Assembly (NCBI RefSeq): GCF_001027105.1
Contig: NZ_CP011526.1
Coordinates: forward strand, 1 to 64,000
Reading direction: 5' to 3'
From: Staphylococcus aureus
Lineage (GTDB): Bacteria > Bacillota > Bacilli > Staphylococcales > Staphylococcaceae
DNA: 64,000 nucleotides
The translations under genes and the position numbers were made by a program. Shown one piece after another: positions 34,733 to 43,996 of this stretch. Position 1 is the stretch's first letter. Each line of letters starts with the position of its first letter. Under the pieces are notes generated by a model that ran no database searches, had not been told where the DNA came from, and saw nothing but the letters and a program-made list of their open reading frames with translations.

Positions 34733-36478
34733 ATGAAGATTAATATTTATAAATCTATTTATAATTTTCAGGAAACAAATACAAATTTTTTAGAGAATCT
34801 AGAATCTTTAAATGATGACAATTATGAACTGCTTAATGATAAAGAACTTGTTAGTGATTCAAATGAATTAAAATTAATTAGTAAAGTTTATATACGTAAA
34901 AAAGACAAAAAACTATTAGATTGGCAATTATTAATAAAGAATGTATACCTAGATACTGAAGAAGATGACAATTTATTTTCAGAATCCGGTCATCATTTTG
35001 ATGCAATATTATTTCTCAAAGAAGATACAACATTACAAAATAATGTATATATTATACCTTTTGGACAAGCATATCATGATATAAATAATTTGATTGATTA
35101 TGACTTCGGAATTGATTTTGCAGAAAGAGCAATCAAAAATGAAGACATAGTTAATAAAAATGTTAATTTTTTTCAACAAAACAGGCTTAAAGAGATTGTT
35201 AATTATAGAAGGAATAGTGTAGATTACGTTAGACCTTCAGAATCTTATATATCAGTCCAAGGACATCCACAGAATCCTCAAATTTTTGGAAAAACAATGA
35301 CTTGTGGTACAAGTATTTCATTGCGTGTACCGAATAGAAAGCAGCAATTCATAGATAAAATTAGTGTGATAATCAAAGAAATAAACGCTATTATTAATCT
35401 TCCTCAAAAAATTAGTGAATTTCCTAGAATAGTAACTTTAAAAGACTTGAATAAAATAGAAGTATTAGATACTTTATTGCTAAAAAAACTATCGAATTCT
35501 TCAACTACAGAAAATATATCTATAGATATATCAAGATTTTTAGAACTAAGTAATATGATACTCTTGTTAGATGATATGCTCGACGTCAATATATATATAA
35601 ATTCTTTTAAAAATAATACATTAGAGACATTTGATGCGACTGATCCTGAAGTTGATTACATCACTGAAATAGGAGATTACTTATTAAAATATGACGTTAA
35701 TTCTATAAATGATGTCAGAATTGAAGTGATAGATAATTTGGGGCATTCAAATAATATGCTACTAAAAACGATACTACATGCAGAAGTTGAAATGGAAGAT
35801 GGAAAGAAATATTTATTACAAAATGGGAAATGGGGTTATTTTAATAGAGAATTTTTTGACCTTTTGAATGATCATTTGAATGAGATAGAAATTAGGTATA
35901 ACACACTAACTCCCACAGGTTTAGTATTTAAAGAAGGAGAAGAAGGATATATAAAAGAAATAGTAGGAAGATTGCCAGAAGAATATTTAATGTTACATAA
36001 AAAATTCATAAAACCAATAAATAAGAATTTTATAGTAAAAGGAAATGGAATAGAGTTGGCAGACTTATACAATATTAAAAACAAAGAGCTTTTCACGATT
36101 AAAAGAGGAATTAATACATCTTTATCTCTTTATAGTCTAGAACAGAATATAATAGCAATTAACGCCTTAAAATATCCAGAATCATATAATTTTGAAGAAT
36201 TAATAGAAGCTATTCCTGATAACTCGGAAAATATATTTAATGATATACAACGGAGTACAAATTTTAGTATAGTATGGATTTTACCGATATCATCTATTGA
36301 TAATATGCCCATAAAAGATATGGTTCATACTAGTAACGTAATAAATAAAAACTTTCAATTAACTAATTTAGGTTCAGTATTACTTAAAAATAAATTAGTA
36401 GAGTGGTCTCTCTATTTAAAAGATCAAAGAATTAATCCAATTATTTATATGGAAACGCCAACTGAAGATAGAAATTAA
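34733..36478 (+). CDS. DUF6119/TIGR04141-like 'sporadically distributed' protein
   Basis: A 581-residue soluble protein with no signal peptide or membrane helix. The segment around IPFGQAYHDINNLIDYDFGI, then the GHPQ...GKTMTCGTSISL region, is how I recognise the DUF6119/TIGR04141 family. That family is known for scattered occurrence and no agreed function; I see no catalytic motif of a named enzyme class. It is AT-rich, follows AAGGGGTG, and stands alone between attB and a terminator. Its position and patchy family distribution suggest horizontal transfer and a defence or stress role, which is inference. Confidence 0.75.
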   Translation: MKINIYKSIYNFQETNTNFLENLESLNDDNYELLNDKELVSDSNELKLISKVYIRKKDKKLLDWQLLIKNVYLDTEEDDNLFSESGHHFDAILFLKEDTTLQNNVYIIPFGQAYHDINNLIDYDFGIDFAERAIKNEDIVNKNVNFFQQNRLKEIVNYRRNSVDYVRPSESYISVQGHPQNPQIFGKTMTCGTSISLRVPNRKQQFIDKISVIIKEINAIINLPQKISEFPRIVTLKDLNKIEVLDTLLLKKLSNSSTTENISIDISRFLELSNMILLLDDMLDVNIYINSFKNNTLETFDATDPEVDYITEIGDYLLKYDVNSINDVRIEVIDNLGHSNNMLLKTILHAEVEMEDGKKYLLQNGKWGYFNREFFDLLNDHLNEIEIRYNTLTPTGLVFKEGEEGYIKEIVGRLPEEYLMLHKKFIKPINKNFIVKGNGIELADLYNIKNKELFTIKRGINTSLSLYSLEQNIIAINALKYPESYNFEELIEAIPDNSENIFNDIQRSTNFSIVWILPISSIDNMPIKDMVHTSNVINKNFQLTNLGSVLLKNKLVEWSLYLKDQRINPIIYMETPTEDRN

Positions 36479-36529
36479 ACTTTTATTTTAAATCACCCTA
36501 GTTCATACCTAAAAGACTTTCACACAAAC

Positions 36530-36565
36530 AAAGGAGGAAACTTAAATTCCTCCTTTCCCTTATTA
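36530..36565 (+). terminator. Terminator after the DUF6119 gene
   Basis: AAAGGAGGAA (36530-36539) and TTCCTCCTTT (36548-36557) form a perfect 10-bp stem; the downstream tail is only moderately T-rich. Confidence 0.65.
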
Positions 36566-37024
36566 CTCATACTATAATTCAATTTTAACGTCTTCGTCCA
36601 TTTGGGCTTCAAATTCATCTAGTAGTGCTCGTACTTCTGCAATTGATTGTGTGTTCATCAATTGATGGCGAAGTTCGCTAGCGCCTCTTATGCCACGCAC
36701 ATAGATTTTAAAGAATCTACGCAAACTCTTGAATTGTCGTATTTCATCTTTCTCATATTTGTTAAACAATGATAGATGCAATCTCAACAAATCTAATAGT
36801 TCTTTGCTTGTGTGTTCGCGTGGTTCTTTTTCAAAAGTGAATGGATTGTGGAAAATGCCTCTACCAATCATGATGCCATCAATACCATATTTTTCTGCAA
36901 GTTCAAGTCCTGTTTTTCTATCGGGAATATCATCGTTAATTGTTAACAATGTGTTTGGTGCAATTTCGTCACGTAAATTTTTAATAGCTTCGATTAATTC
37001 CCAATGTGCATCTACTTTACTCAT
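36560..37024 (-). pseudogene. Truncated dus copy (3' half of tRNA-dihydrouridine synthase)
   Basis: The last 150 codons of Dus, starting within [11 protein letters not shown] and ending at the normal stop. It has no start region, N-terminal TIM-barrel half, or catalytic CP motif. It matches the complete dus at 42702-43688 with four amino-acid differences (Asp for Gly in TING, Ile for Val in DGVM, Thr for Ala in FAFE, Val for Ala in AEAR). The match begins at 36560 and ends abruptly at 37024. It forms the left arm of a direct repeat around the cst module. Confidence 0.9.
36560..37024. repeat. Left copy of 465-bp direct repeat (dus 3' half)
   Basis: This copy is offset by exactly 6130 bases from 42690-43154 and aligns without gaps over its whole length. 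Both are in the same orientation. Outside these limits the sequences differ at once on both sides. Confidence 0.92.
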
Positions 37025-37238
37025 GCGTTTGATAAAAACTTAAATAATATTAATTCGGTCATCAGTGGCGTTAAATCTTTTATCATTTTTAGTTATAGTT
37101 GATAAATTTATATTTATAAGCATATATGGATATTTCATCAAAAATTTTTATTTATATAAATCCGAACTGCATACATATTTGTTTAAATAAGAGGTATTAT
37201 TTTTCGGGAAATTGCTGTCTGAGTTAAAAGGATTAGTT

Positions 37239-37994
37239 TTATAAAATGAGTTGAACTATAGCAAAAACGATTAAAATACTGATAATCCATTTTTGTATTA
37301 TGTTAGGGACTTTTTTACTTAATTTTAACCCTATTGGAGCAAATATAATACTCCCTATTATAAGGAATAAGGCGTCATATAAAGGGATATAACCTTGAAT
37401 AAGTTTGATGACAAAAGCACCAATTGAAGATATAAAAGCAATTACTATACTATTAGCGACTACAGTATTCATTGGTAATTTGAATAAAACCAATAATATA
37501 GGAATAATAATGAAGGCACCACCTGCACCTACTATACCTGAAATAATACCAATGAAAAGGCCAATGATAACTAATAAATATTTATTAAATGAAGACTTTT
37601 CGGAACTAGGTTTCACTTTAATAAACATTAATGTTAATGCAAGTAAAGCAATAATGATATATACCGTATTTACAAATGTAGCATCAAATAAATTTGCTAG
37701 AAATGCACCTAACATACTCCCTATAATCATGCCGCCACCCATATAAAGAACTAATTGTGGCGAGAACTCTGTTTTTTTTCGAGCTTTTAATGAGCCACTT
37801 AATGTACTGAAAAAGACTTGGCTAGAAGTAAGACCTGATGCGATATATGCGCTATATGCAGGGGCTCCGAATAATGGTGGTAATAATAAAATAGCTGGAT
37901 AAATAATGATAGCACCACCTACGCCTACTAGACCAGATATGAACCCACCGAATACCCCAATGAGTAACATGATAACTATATTAACAATATCCAT
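37239..37994 (-). CDS. tauE: TauE/SafE-family sulfite or thiosulfate permease
   Basis: Integral membrane protein with about eight helices and two repeated halves, each with a GLVGVGGA- or GIVGAGGA-type motif. TauE/SafE members move sulfite, sulfoacetate or thiosulfate. Its start overlaps the cstR stop, so the two are coupled. Position in the persulfide operon suggests export of sulfite or thiosulfate made by CstB, or thiosulfate import. Substrate is inferred. 251 residues; complete. Confidence 0.88.
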   Translation of the reverse strand: MDIVNIVIMLLIGVFGGFISGLVGVGGAIIIYPAILLLPPLFGAPAYSAYIASGLTSSQVFFSTLSGSLKARKKTEFSPQLVLYMGGGMIIGSMLGAFLANLFDATFVNTVYIIIALLALTLMFIKVKPSSEKSSFNKYLLVIIGLFIGIISGIVGAGGAFIIIPILLVLFKLPMNTVVANSIVIAFISSIGAFVIKLIQGYIPLYDALFLIIGSIIFAPIGLKLSKKVPNIIQKWIISILIVFAIVQLIL

Positions 37995-38254
37995 TACTTA
38001 CTTTTCACCAATAAGTTTACAGCTTCATTAATTAACTCTTGGGAGCTTTCTTCATCATCCGCAGCTGCTTTTACACATTCTATTAAATTCTCACTAATAA
38101 TGATACCCATCAAGCGTTGGAGTGAACTCTTTGATGCACTTATTTGTGTAATGACATCTTTACAGTCTTTTCCTTCCTCCATCATTTTAATAATTCCATT
38201 TAGTTGCCCTTGTATTCTATTAATACGATTAATCATTTTTTTATCATAATTCAT
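37994..38254 (-). CDS. cstR: Persulfide-sensing repressor CstR
   Basis: CsoR-family all-helical repressor that forms Cys-Cys polysulfide links when exposed to persulfides and then leaves its operator. The two sensing residues, Cys31 and Cys60, are present when numbering starts at ATG 38254. This start is preferred because GGAGGT lies six bases upstream; the upstream ATG 38260 touches the ribosome site. The usual Cu-ligand His of CsoR is missing, which fits CstR. It is divergent from cstA and binds the operators between them. Confidence 0.95.
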   Translation of the reverse strand: MNYDKKMINRINRIQGQLNGIIKMMEEGKDCKDVITQISASKSSLQRLMGIIISENLIECVKAAADDEESSQELINEAVNLLVKSK

Positions 38255-38286
38255 AGTCATACCTCCACTTTTAATTGAATAAAAAT

Positions 38287-38315
38287 ATATTAATAGATAA
38301 ACACAAATGTGTCAA
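38287..38315 (-). promoter_or_regulatory. cstR-tauE promoter
   Basis: Read on the minus strand: TTGACA (38315-38310), a 17-base spacer, TAATAT (38292-38287). Its -35 overlaps the first CstR operator, so CstR should repress its own gene. Confidence 0.75.
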
Positions 38316-38334
38316 ATACCCCTAGAGGTATTTG
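38313..38334. promoter_or_regulatory. CstR operator 1
   Basis: CAAATACCCCTAGAGGTATTTG is an inverted repeat with the C-rich/G-rich core typical of CsoR-family sites. It overlaps the -35 of both divergent promoters. Confidence 0.85.
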
Positions 38335-38360
38335 ACAAGTTCCATCCAACTGTTTAAAAT
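38332..38360 (+). promoter_or_regulatory. cstA promoter
   Basis: TTGACA (38332-38337), a 17-base spacer, TAAAAT (38355-38360). It is framed by the two operators, the -10 overlapping the second. Confidence 0.85.
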
Positions 38361-38376
38361 ACCCCTACAGGTATTT
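38357..38376. promoter_or_regulatory. CstR operator 2
   Basis: AAATACCCCTACAGGTATTT, nearly the same inverted repeat as operator 1, covers the cstA -10 and the likely transcription start. Confidence 0.85.
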
Positions 38377-38390
38377 TTAGGGAGGTTATT

Positions 38391-39458
38391 ATGAAACAAT
38401 ACGGAGAAAAGTTTATCGATGAATTTAGTAAAGCAGAATTGGAAAAACTAGCCAAGCAAGGGCAATTAATTGACGTTAGAACAGAAGAGGAGTATGCATT
38501 AGGACATATCAATGGTTCCATACTTCATCCTGTTGATGAGATTGAGTCATTCAATAAAGAAAAAAATAAAACCTATTATGTAATCTGTAGAAGTGGTAAC
38601 AGAAGTGCTAATGCTAGTAAATATTTAGCTAAACAAGGTTATAACGTTATAAATCTTGATGGTGGTTATAAAGCTTATGAAGAAGAAAACGATAGTTATG
38701 ATACACAAGAAGAATATAAAAGTATAGAAATTAAAGCAGATCGTAAACAATTTAACTATCGTGGTCTTCAATGTCCAGGGCCAATTGTAAAAATTAGTCA
38801 AGAAATGAAGAATATTGAAGTAGGTGACCAAATTGAAGTCAAAGTCACAGACCCTGGATTCCCTAGTGACATTAAAAGTTGGGTGAAACAAACAAGGCAT
38901 ACTTTAGTTAAGCTTGATGAAAATAACAATGGAATTAATGCGATTATTCAAAAAGAAAAAGCAAAAGATTTAGATATAAATTATTCTGCTAAAGGTACTA
39001 CAATTGTATTATTTAGTGGAGAATTAGACAAAGCTGTAGCAGCGTTGATTATTGCAAATGGTGCTAGAGCTGCTGGAAAAGATGTAACTATCTTCTTTAC
39101 TTTTTGGGGGCTTAATGCATTAAAAAAAGTGCAAACAGTTAATGTTAAAAAGCAAGGTATTGCAAAAATGTTTGATTTAATGTTGCCCAAAAAGAATATA
39201 CGAATGCCTCTTTCCAAAATGAATATGTTTGGTTTAGGAAATATGATGATGCGCTACGTAATGAAAAAGAAAAATGTTGATTCATTACCAACACTTATCA
39301 ATCAAGCTATTGAGCAAAATATCAAATTAATCGCTTGTACGATGAGTATGGATGTCATGGGTATTCAGAAAGAAGAACTTAGAGATGAAGTTGAGTACGG
39401 TGGTGTAGGCACTTATATTGGTGCTACTGAAAATGCGAATCATAATTTATTTATCTAA
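38391..39458 (+). CDS. cstA: CstA multidomain persulfide/sulfurtransferase
   Basis: Three sulfur-handling domains in one 355-residue chain: a rhodanese (about 1-100) with Cys66 in CRSGNRS, a TusA-like domain with Cys128 in LQCPGP, and a DsrE-like domain (about 200-355) with the Cys in LIACTMSMDVMG. CstA accepts persulfide sulfur and relays it, protecting against sulfide stress. The ATG follows AGGGAGG. It is first in the cstA-cstB-sqr operon under CstR control. Confidence 0.95.
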   Translation: MKQYGEKFIDEFSKAELEKLAKQGQLIDVRTEEEYALGHINGSILHPVDEIESFNKEKNKTYYVICRSGNRSANASKYLAKQGYNVINLDGGYKAYEEENDSYDTQEEYKSIEIKADRKQFNYRGLQCPGPIVKISQEMKNIEVGDQIEVKVTDPGFPSDIKSWVKQTRHTLVKLDENNNGINAIIQKEKAKDLDINYSAKGTTIVLFSGELDKAVAALIIANGARAAGKDVTIFFTFWGLNALKKVQTVNVKKQGIAKMFDLMLPKKNIRMPLSKMNMFGLGNMMMRYVMKKKNVDSLPTLINQAIEQNIKLIACTMSMDVMGIQKEELRDEVEYGGVGTYIGATENANHNLFI

Positions 39459-39488
39459 TTAAATCTATTAATAAAAGGAGTTGTTATC

Positions 39489-40823
39489 ATGTTTTTTAAA
39501 CAGTTTTACGATAATCATTTATCTCAAGCATCATATTTAGTGGGTTGTCAACGTACAGGAGAGGCAATAATAATAGACCCTGTTCGTGATTTATCGAAAT
39601 ATATAGAAGTTGCAGATTCTGAAGGTTTAACAATTACACAAGCTACAGAAACACATATTCATGCTGATTTTGCTTCAGGAATTCGTGATGTGGCTAAACG
39701 CTTAAATGCAAATATATATGTGTCTGGCGAAGGTGAAGATGCATTAGGGTATAAAAATATGCCATCAAAAACACAATTTGTTAAACATGGAGATATCATT
39801 CAAGTAGGCAATGTTAAATTAGAAGTTCTGCATACTCCAGGACACACGCCTGAAAGTATTAGCTTTTTACTCACTGATTTAGGTGGTGGTTCAAGTGTTC
39901 CGATGGGATTATTTAGTGGTGACTTTATTTTTGTTGGTGATATAGGTAGACCTGATTTATTAGAAAAATCTGTTCAAATAAAGGGTTCTACAGAAATTAG
40001 CGCGAAACAAATGTATGAGTCCGTTCAAAATATTAAAAATTTACCAGACTATGTTCAAATCTGGCCGGGTCATGGTGCTGGAAGCCCTTGTGGTAAAGCA
40101 TTAGGTGCCATACCTATATCTACAATAGGTTATGAGAAAATTAATAACTGGGCATTTAATGAAATTGATGAGACTAAATTTATTGAATCATTAACATCAA
40201 ATCAACCAGCACCACCGCATCATTTTGCACAAATGAAACAAGTTAATCAGTTTGGTATGAATTTATATCAATCATATGATGTTTATCCTAGTTTAGATAA
40301 TAAGAGAGTAGCATTTGATCTTCGTAGCAAAGAGGCCTTTCACGGTGGCCACACAAAAGGAACAATCAATATACCATACAACAAAAACTTTATTAATCAA
40401 ATTGGTTGGTACTTAGATTTTGAAAAAGATATAGATGTAATTGGAGATAAATCTACTGTTGAGAAAGCGAAACACACTTTACAATTAATTGGGTTTGATA
40501 AGGTAGCAGGCTATCGTTTGCCAAAATCAGGCATTTCAACCCAGTCCGTTCATAGCGCTGATATGACAGGTAAAGAAGAACATGTATTAGACGTACGTAA
40601 TGATGAAGAGTGGAATAATGGACACTTAGATCAAGCAGTTAATATTCCGCATGGTAAATTATTAAATGAAAATATTCCTTTTAATAAAGAGGATAAAATA
40701 TATGTACATTGTCAGTCAGGTGTTAGAAGTTCAATTGCAGTGGGTATATTGGAAAGCAAAGGTTTTGAAAATGTGGTGAATATTAGAGAAGGCTATCAAG
40801 ATTTTCCAGAATCATTAAAATAA
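39489..40823 (+). CDS. cstB: CstB persulfide dioxygenase-rhodanese
   Basis: Non-haem iron persulfide dioxygenase fused to rhodanese; it oxidizes low-molecular-weight persulfides and yields thiosulfate. The metallo-beta-lactamase part shows HIHADF (His56, His58, Asp60) and HTPGHTPES. A middle degenerate rhodanese domain lacks Cys (FDLRSKEAF region). The C-terminal rhodanese has the active Cys in HCQSGVRSS. The 444 residues are complete. AAAGGAG precedes the ATG, 30 bases after cstA. Confidence 0.95.
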   Translation: MFFKQFYDNHLSQASYLVGCQRTGEAIIIDPVRDLSKYIEVADSEGLTITQATETHIHADFASGIRDVAKRLNANIYVSGEGEDALGYKNMPSKTQFVKHGDIIQVGNVKLEVLHTPGHTPESISFLLTDLGGGSSVPMGLFSGDFIFVGDIGRPDLLEKSVQIKGSTEISAKQMYESVQNIKNLPDYVQIWPGHGAGSPCGKALGAIPISTIGYEKINNWAFNEIDETKFIESLTSNQPAPPHHFAQMKQVNQFGMNLYQSYDVYPSLDNKRVAFDLRSKEAFHGGHTKGTINIPYNKNFINQIGWYLDFEKDIDVIGDKSTVEKAKHTLQLIGFDKVAGYRLPKSGISTQSVHSADMTGKEEHVLDVRNDEEWNNGHLDQAVNIPHGKLLNENIPFNKEDKIYVHCQSGVRSSIAVGILESKGFENVVNIREGYQDFPESLK

Positions 40824-40841
40824 TTTAAGGATGTGGAAAAA

Positions 40842-42035
40842 ATGAATAAGCATTATCAAATTGTTATTATTGGTGGCGGTACAGCAGGTGTTACCGTAGC
40901 ATCAAGACTATTAAGAAAAAATCAAAACTTAAAAGAGAAAATAGCAATTATAGATCCAGCAGACCATCATTACTATCAACCATTATGGACGTTGGTTGGT
41001 GCAGGGGTATCTAGTTTGAAAAGTTCTCGTAAAGATATGGAAAGTGTTATACCTGAAGGTGCTAACTGGATAAAACAGGCTGTTTCAAGTTTTCAACCTG
41101 AAAATAATAGCGTTATTTTAGGAGATAATACAGTCGTTTATTATGATTTTTTAGTAGTAGCTCCAGGATTACAGATTAATTGGTCTTCAATTAAAGGACT
41201 AAAAGAAAATATAGGTAAAAATGGTGTTTGCTCTAACTATTCACCTGACTATGTTAACGAAACTTGGAACCAAATTTCTAATTTTAAACAAGGAAATGCC
41301 ATTTTTACGCATCCAAACACTCCTATAAAGTGTGGAGGTGCGCCTATGAAAATTATGTATTTAGCTGAAGATTATTTTAGGAAACATAAAATCCGTTCTA
41401 ACGCTAATGTGATATATGCAACGCCAAAAGATGCTTTATTTGACGTAGGAAAATATAATAAAGAATTAGAAAGGATTGTTGAAGAAAGAAATATAACAGT
41501 CAATTATAATTATAACCTTGTTGAAATCGACGGTGACAAAAAAGTGGCTACATTCGAACATATCAAAGCATACGATAGAAAAACAATAAGTTATGATATG
41601 TTACATGTAACACCACCTATGGGTCCCTTAGATGTAGTAAAAGAAAGTACACTTTCAGATAGTGAGGGTTGGGTAGATGTTAACCCAACCACATTACAGC
41701 ATAAAAGCTACTCTAATGTATTTGCACTTGGTGATGCTTCAAATGTACCTACTTCAAAAACAGGCGCAGCTATTCGTAAGCAAGCACCTATCGTCGCTAA
41801 TAATTTATTGCAAGTGATGAATAATCAAATGTTAACGCATCATTATGATGGTTATACTTCATGCCCTATTGTTACTGGATATAATAGGTTAATACTTGCA
41901 GAGTTTGATTATAATAAAAATACTAAAGAAACAATGCCGTTTAATCAGGCCAAAGAACGTAGAAGTATGTATATATTTAAGAAAGATTTATTACCTAAAA
42001 TGTATTGGTACGGCATGCTAAAAGGATTAATATAA
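40842..42035 (+). CDS. sqr: Sulfide:quinone oxidoreductase
   Basis: Flavoprotein that oxidizes sulfide to persulfide and gives electrons to menaquinone, feeding CstA/CstB. The FAD-binding start is IVIIGGGTAGVTVASRL. Two redox cysteines lie in PIKCGGAP and TSCPIVTG. The C-terminal amphipathic end MYWYGMLKGL may bind the membrane. I chose ATG 40842 (397 residues) with AAGGATG upstream; GTG 40833 is inside that site. It is last in the operon. Confidence 0.94.
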   Translation: MNKHYQIVIIGGGTAGVTVASRLLRKNQNLKEKIAIIDPADHHYYQPLWTLVGAGVSSLKSSRKDMESVIPEGANWIKQAVSSFQPENNSVILGDNTVVYYDFLVVAPGLQINWSSIKGLKENIGKNGVCSNYSPDYVNETWNQISNFKQGNAIFTHPNTPIKCGGAPMKIMYLAEDYFRKHKIRSNANVIYATPKDALFDVGKYNKELERIVEERNITVNYNYNLVEIDGDKKVATFEHIKAYDRKTISYDMLHVTPPMGPLDVVKESTLSDSEGWVDVNPTTLQHKSYSNVFALGDASNVPTSKTGAAIRKQAPIVANNLLQVMNNQMLTHHYDGYTSCPIVTGYNRLILAEFDYNKNTKETMPFNQAKERRSMYIFKKDLLPKMYWYGMLKGLI

Positions 42036-42226
42036 TAAAGTACAGAAAACAATAAATTTTTAATGAAAAATCTTTTACTATAAAAGATTAAGTATTTAAA
42101 TGACGTGTCAGTGTTGTGTTTATATGTCGTGAATTTTTAGCTCTAAATAGTATAAGATTGAAAAAGTTGTTACTGTTTTAAATGATCACGATGAAGTCAT
42201 TCAATAAGAATGATTATGAAAATAGA

Positions 42227-42276
42227 AACAGCAGTAAGATATTTTCTAATTGAAAATCATCTCACTGCTGTTTTTT
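42227..42276. terminator. Terminator after sqr
   Basis: AACAGCAGT (42227-42235) and ACTGCTGTT (42264-42272), extended by AGAT and ATCT, are followed by T6. It may act in both directions. Confidence 0.8.
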
Positions 42277-42301
42277 AAAGGTTTATACCTCATCCTCTAA
42301 A

Positions 42302-42460
42302 TTATTTAAAAATAATTAATGGTATTTGAGCACGTTTAGCGACTTTATGACTGACATTACCAATTTCCATTTCTTGCCAGATATTCAAACCACGTGTACT
42401 CAAAATGATAGCTTGGTATGTACCTCCAATAGTAATTTCAATAACTTTGTCTGTTGAACA
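42302..42460 (-). pseudogene. Universal stress protein remnant (UspA C-terminus)
   Basis: On the minus strand a frame of about 50 codons encodes STRGLNIWQEMEIGNVSHKV and ends in IPLIIFK and a stop. This is the C-terminal end of a UspA-type protein, with the G-x-VSHKV element of the ATP-binding family. A stop codon lies directly upstream (42461-42463) and there is no start. It is a decayed gene between sqr and dus. Confidence 0.75.
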
Positions 42461-42689
42461 CTAAGAGCAATTTTAATTTCATAATGTGTTGTAAACATTT
42501 TTTTTGATTGGAGTTTTTTTCTGAGTTAAACGATATCCTGATGTATTTTTAATTTTGCACCATTTCCAAAAGGATAAGTGACATAAGTAAAAAGGCATCA
42601 TCGGGAGTTATCCTATCAGGAAAACCAAGATAATACCTAAGTAGAAAGTGTTCAATCCGTGTTAAATTGGGAAATATCATCCATAAACT

Positions 42690-43154
42690 TTATTACTCAT
42701 ACTATAATTCAATTTTAACGTCTTCGTCCATTTGGGCTTCAAATTCATCGAGTAGTGCTCGTGCTTCTGCAATTGATTGTGTGTTCATCAATTGATGTCG
42801 AAGTTCGCTAGCGCCTCTTATGCCACGCACATAGATTTTAAAGAATCTACGCAAGCTCTTGAATTGTCGTATTTCATCTTTTTCATATTTGTTAAACAAT
42901 GATAAATGCAATCTCAATAGATCTAATAGTTCCTTGCTTGTGTGTTCGCGTGGTTCTTTTTCAAAAGCGAATGGATTGTGGAAAATGCCTCTACCAATCA
43001 TGACGCCATCAATGCCATATTTTTCTGCCAGTTCAAGTCCTGTTTTTCTATCGGGAATATCACCGTTAATTGTTAACAATGTATTTGGTGCAATTTCGTC
43101 ACGTAAATTTTTAATAGCTTCGATTAATTCCCAATGTGCATCTACTTTACTCAT
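42690..43154. repeat. Right copy of 465-bp direct repeat (dus 3' half)
   Basis: Lies inside the intact dus gene, covering its last 150 codons and 12 bases beyond the stop. The pair with 36560-37024 brackets about 5.7 kb containing tauE, cstR, cstA, cstB, sqr and the usp remnant. Confidence 0.92.
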
Positions 43155-43688
43155 TTCTTTACGTGTACGAAGATGAATAGATAAATTGGCAATGTCTTGT
43201 TCGAAGACGTGCTTCAACCAATCTTTCCATTCATCGATTTCATAGTAGCCAAGGCGTGTTTTAACACTTACCGGAAGCCCACCTGCTTTAGTCGCTTGAA
43301 TAATTTCGGCAGCAACGTCAGGTCTTAAGATTAAGCCGGAACCCTTACCCTTTTTAGCAACATTTGCTACAGGACATCCCATATTTAAGTCTATGCCTTT
43401 AAAGCCCATTTTAGCTAATTGAATACTCGTTTCACGGAACTGTTCTGGCTTATCTCCCCATATATGAGCGACCATCGGCTGTTCATCTTCACTAAAAGTT
43501 AAGCGTCCGCGCACACTATGTATGCCTTCAGGGTGGCAAAAGCTTTCAGTATTTGTAAATTCAGTGAAAAACACATCCGGTCTAGCTGCTTCACTTACAA
43601 CGTGTCGAAAGACGATATCTGTAACGTCTTCCATTGGCGCCAAAATAAAAAATGGACGTGGTAATTCACTCCAAAAATTTTCTTTCAT
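42702..43688 (-). CDS. dus: tRNA-dihydrouridine synthase
   Basis: FMN enzyme that reduces uridines in the tRNA D-loop. The 328 residues show the N-terminal LAPMEDVTD, the catalytic Cys in [17 protein letters not shown], and the GRGIFHNP phosphate-binding loop. It ends with an acidic tail. The gene is transcribed leftward and its 3' half is duplicated 6.1 kb away. Specificity for a given tRNA position cannot be told from sequence. Confidence 0.93.
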
Positions 43689-43716
43689 AATATATTTATA
43701 CCCTCTTTATAATTAG

Positions 43717-43996
43717 TATCTCGATTTTTTATGCATGATGATATTACCACAAAAGCCTAACTTATACAAAAGGAATTTCAATAGATGCAACCATTTGAAA
43801 GGGAAGTCTAAGAGTAGTCTAAAATAAATGTTGTGGTAAGTTGATCAATACAAAGATCAAGGATTATAGTATTAAATTGTTCATTATTAATGATACACTA
43901 CTTATGAATATGATTCAGAATTTTCTTTGGCTACTTTTACAGTAAAGCGATTTTTTAGTTATCTTATAACAAAGACAAATTTATAAAGGTGATATT
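43717..43996. other. Intergenic region between dus and a small membrane gene
   Basis: About 280 bases, divergent promoter space. No gene seen; TTTATAAAGGTGAT at its end is the ribosome site of the next gene. Confidence 0.35.

Noticed and set aside
36729..37043. Plus-strand frame opposite the dus fragment, also seen opposite the full dus
   Set aside because: It recurs only because the dus segment is duplicated; it has no start signal, and the minus-strand Dus reading explains the sequence.
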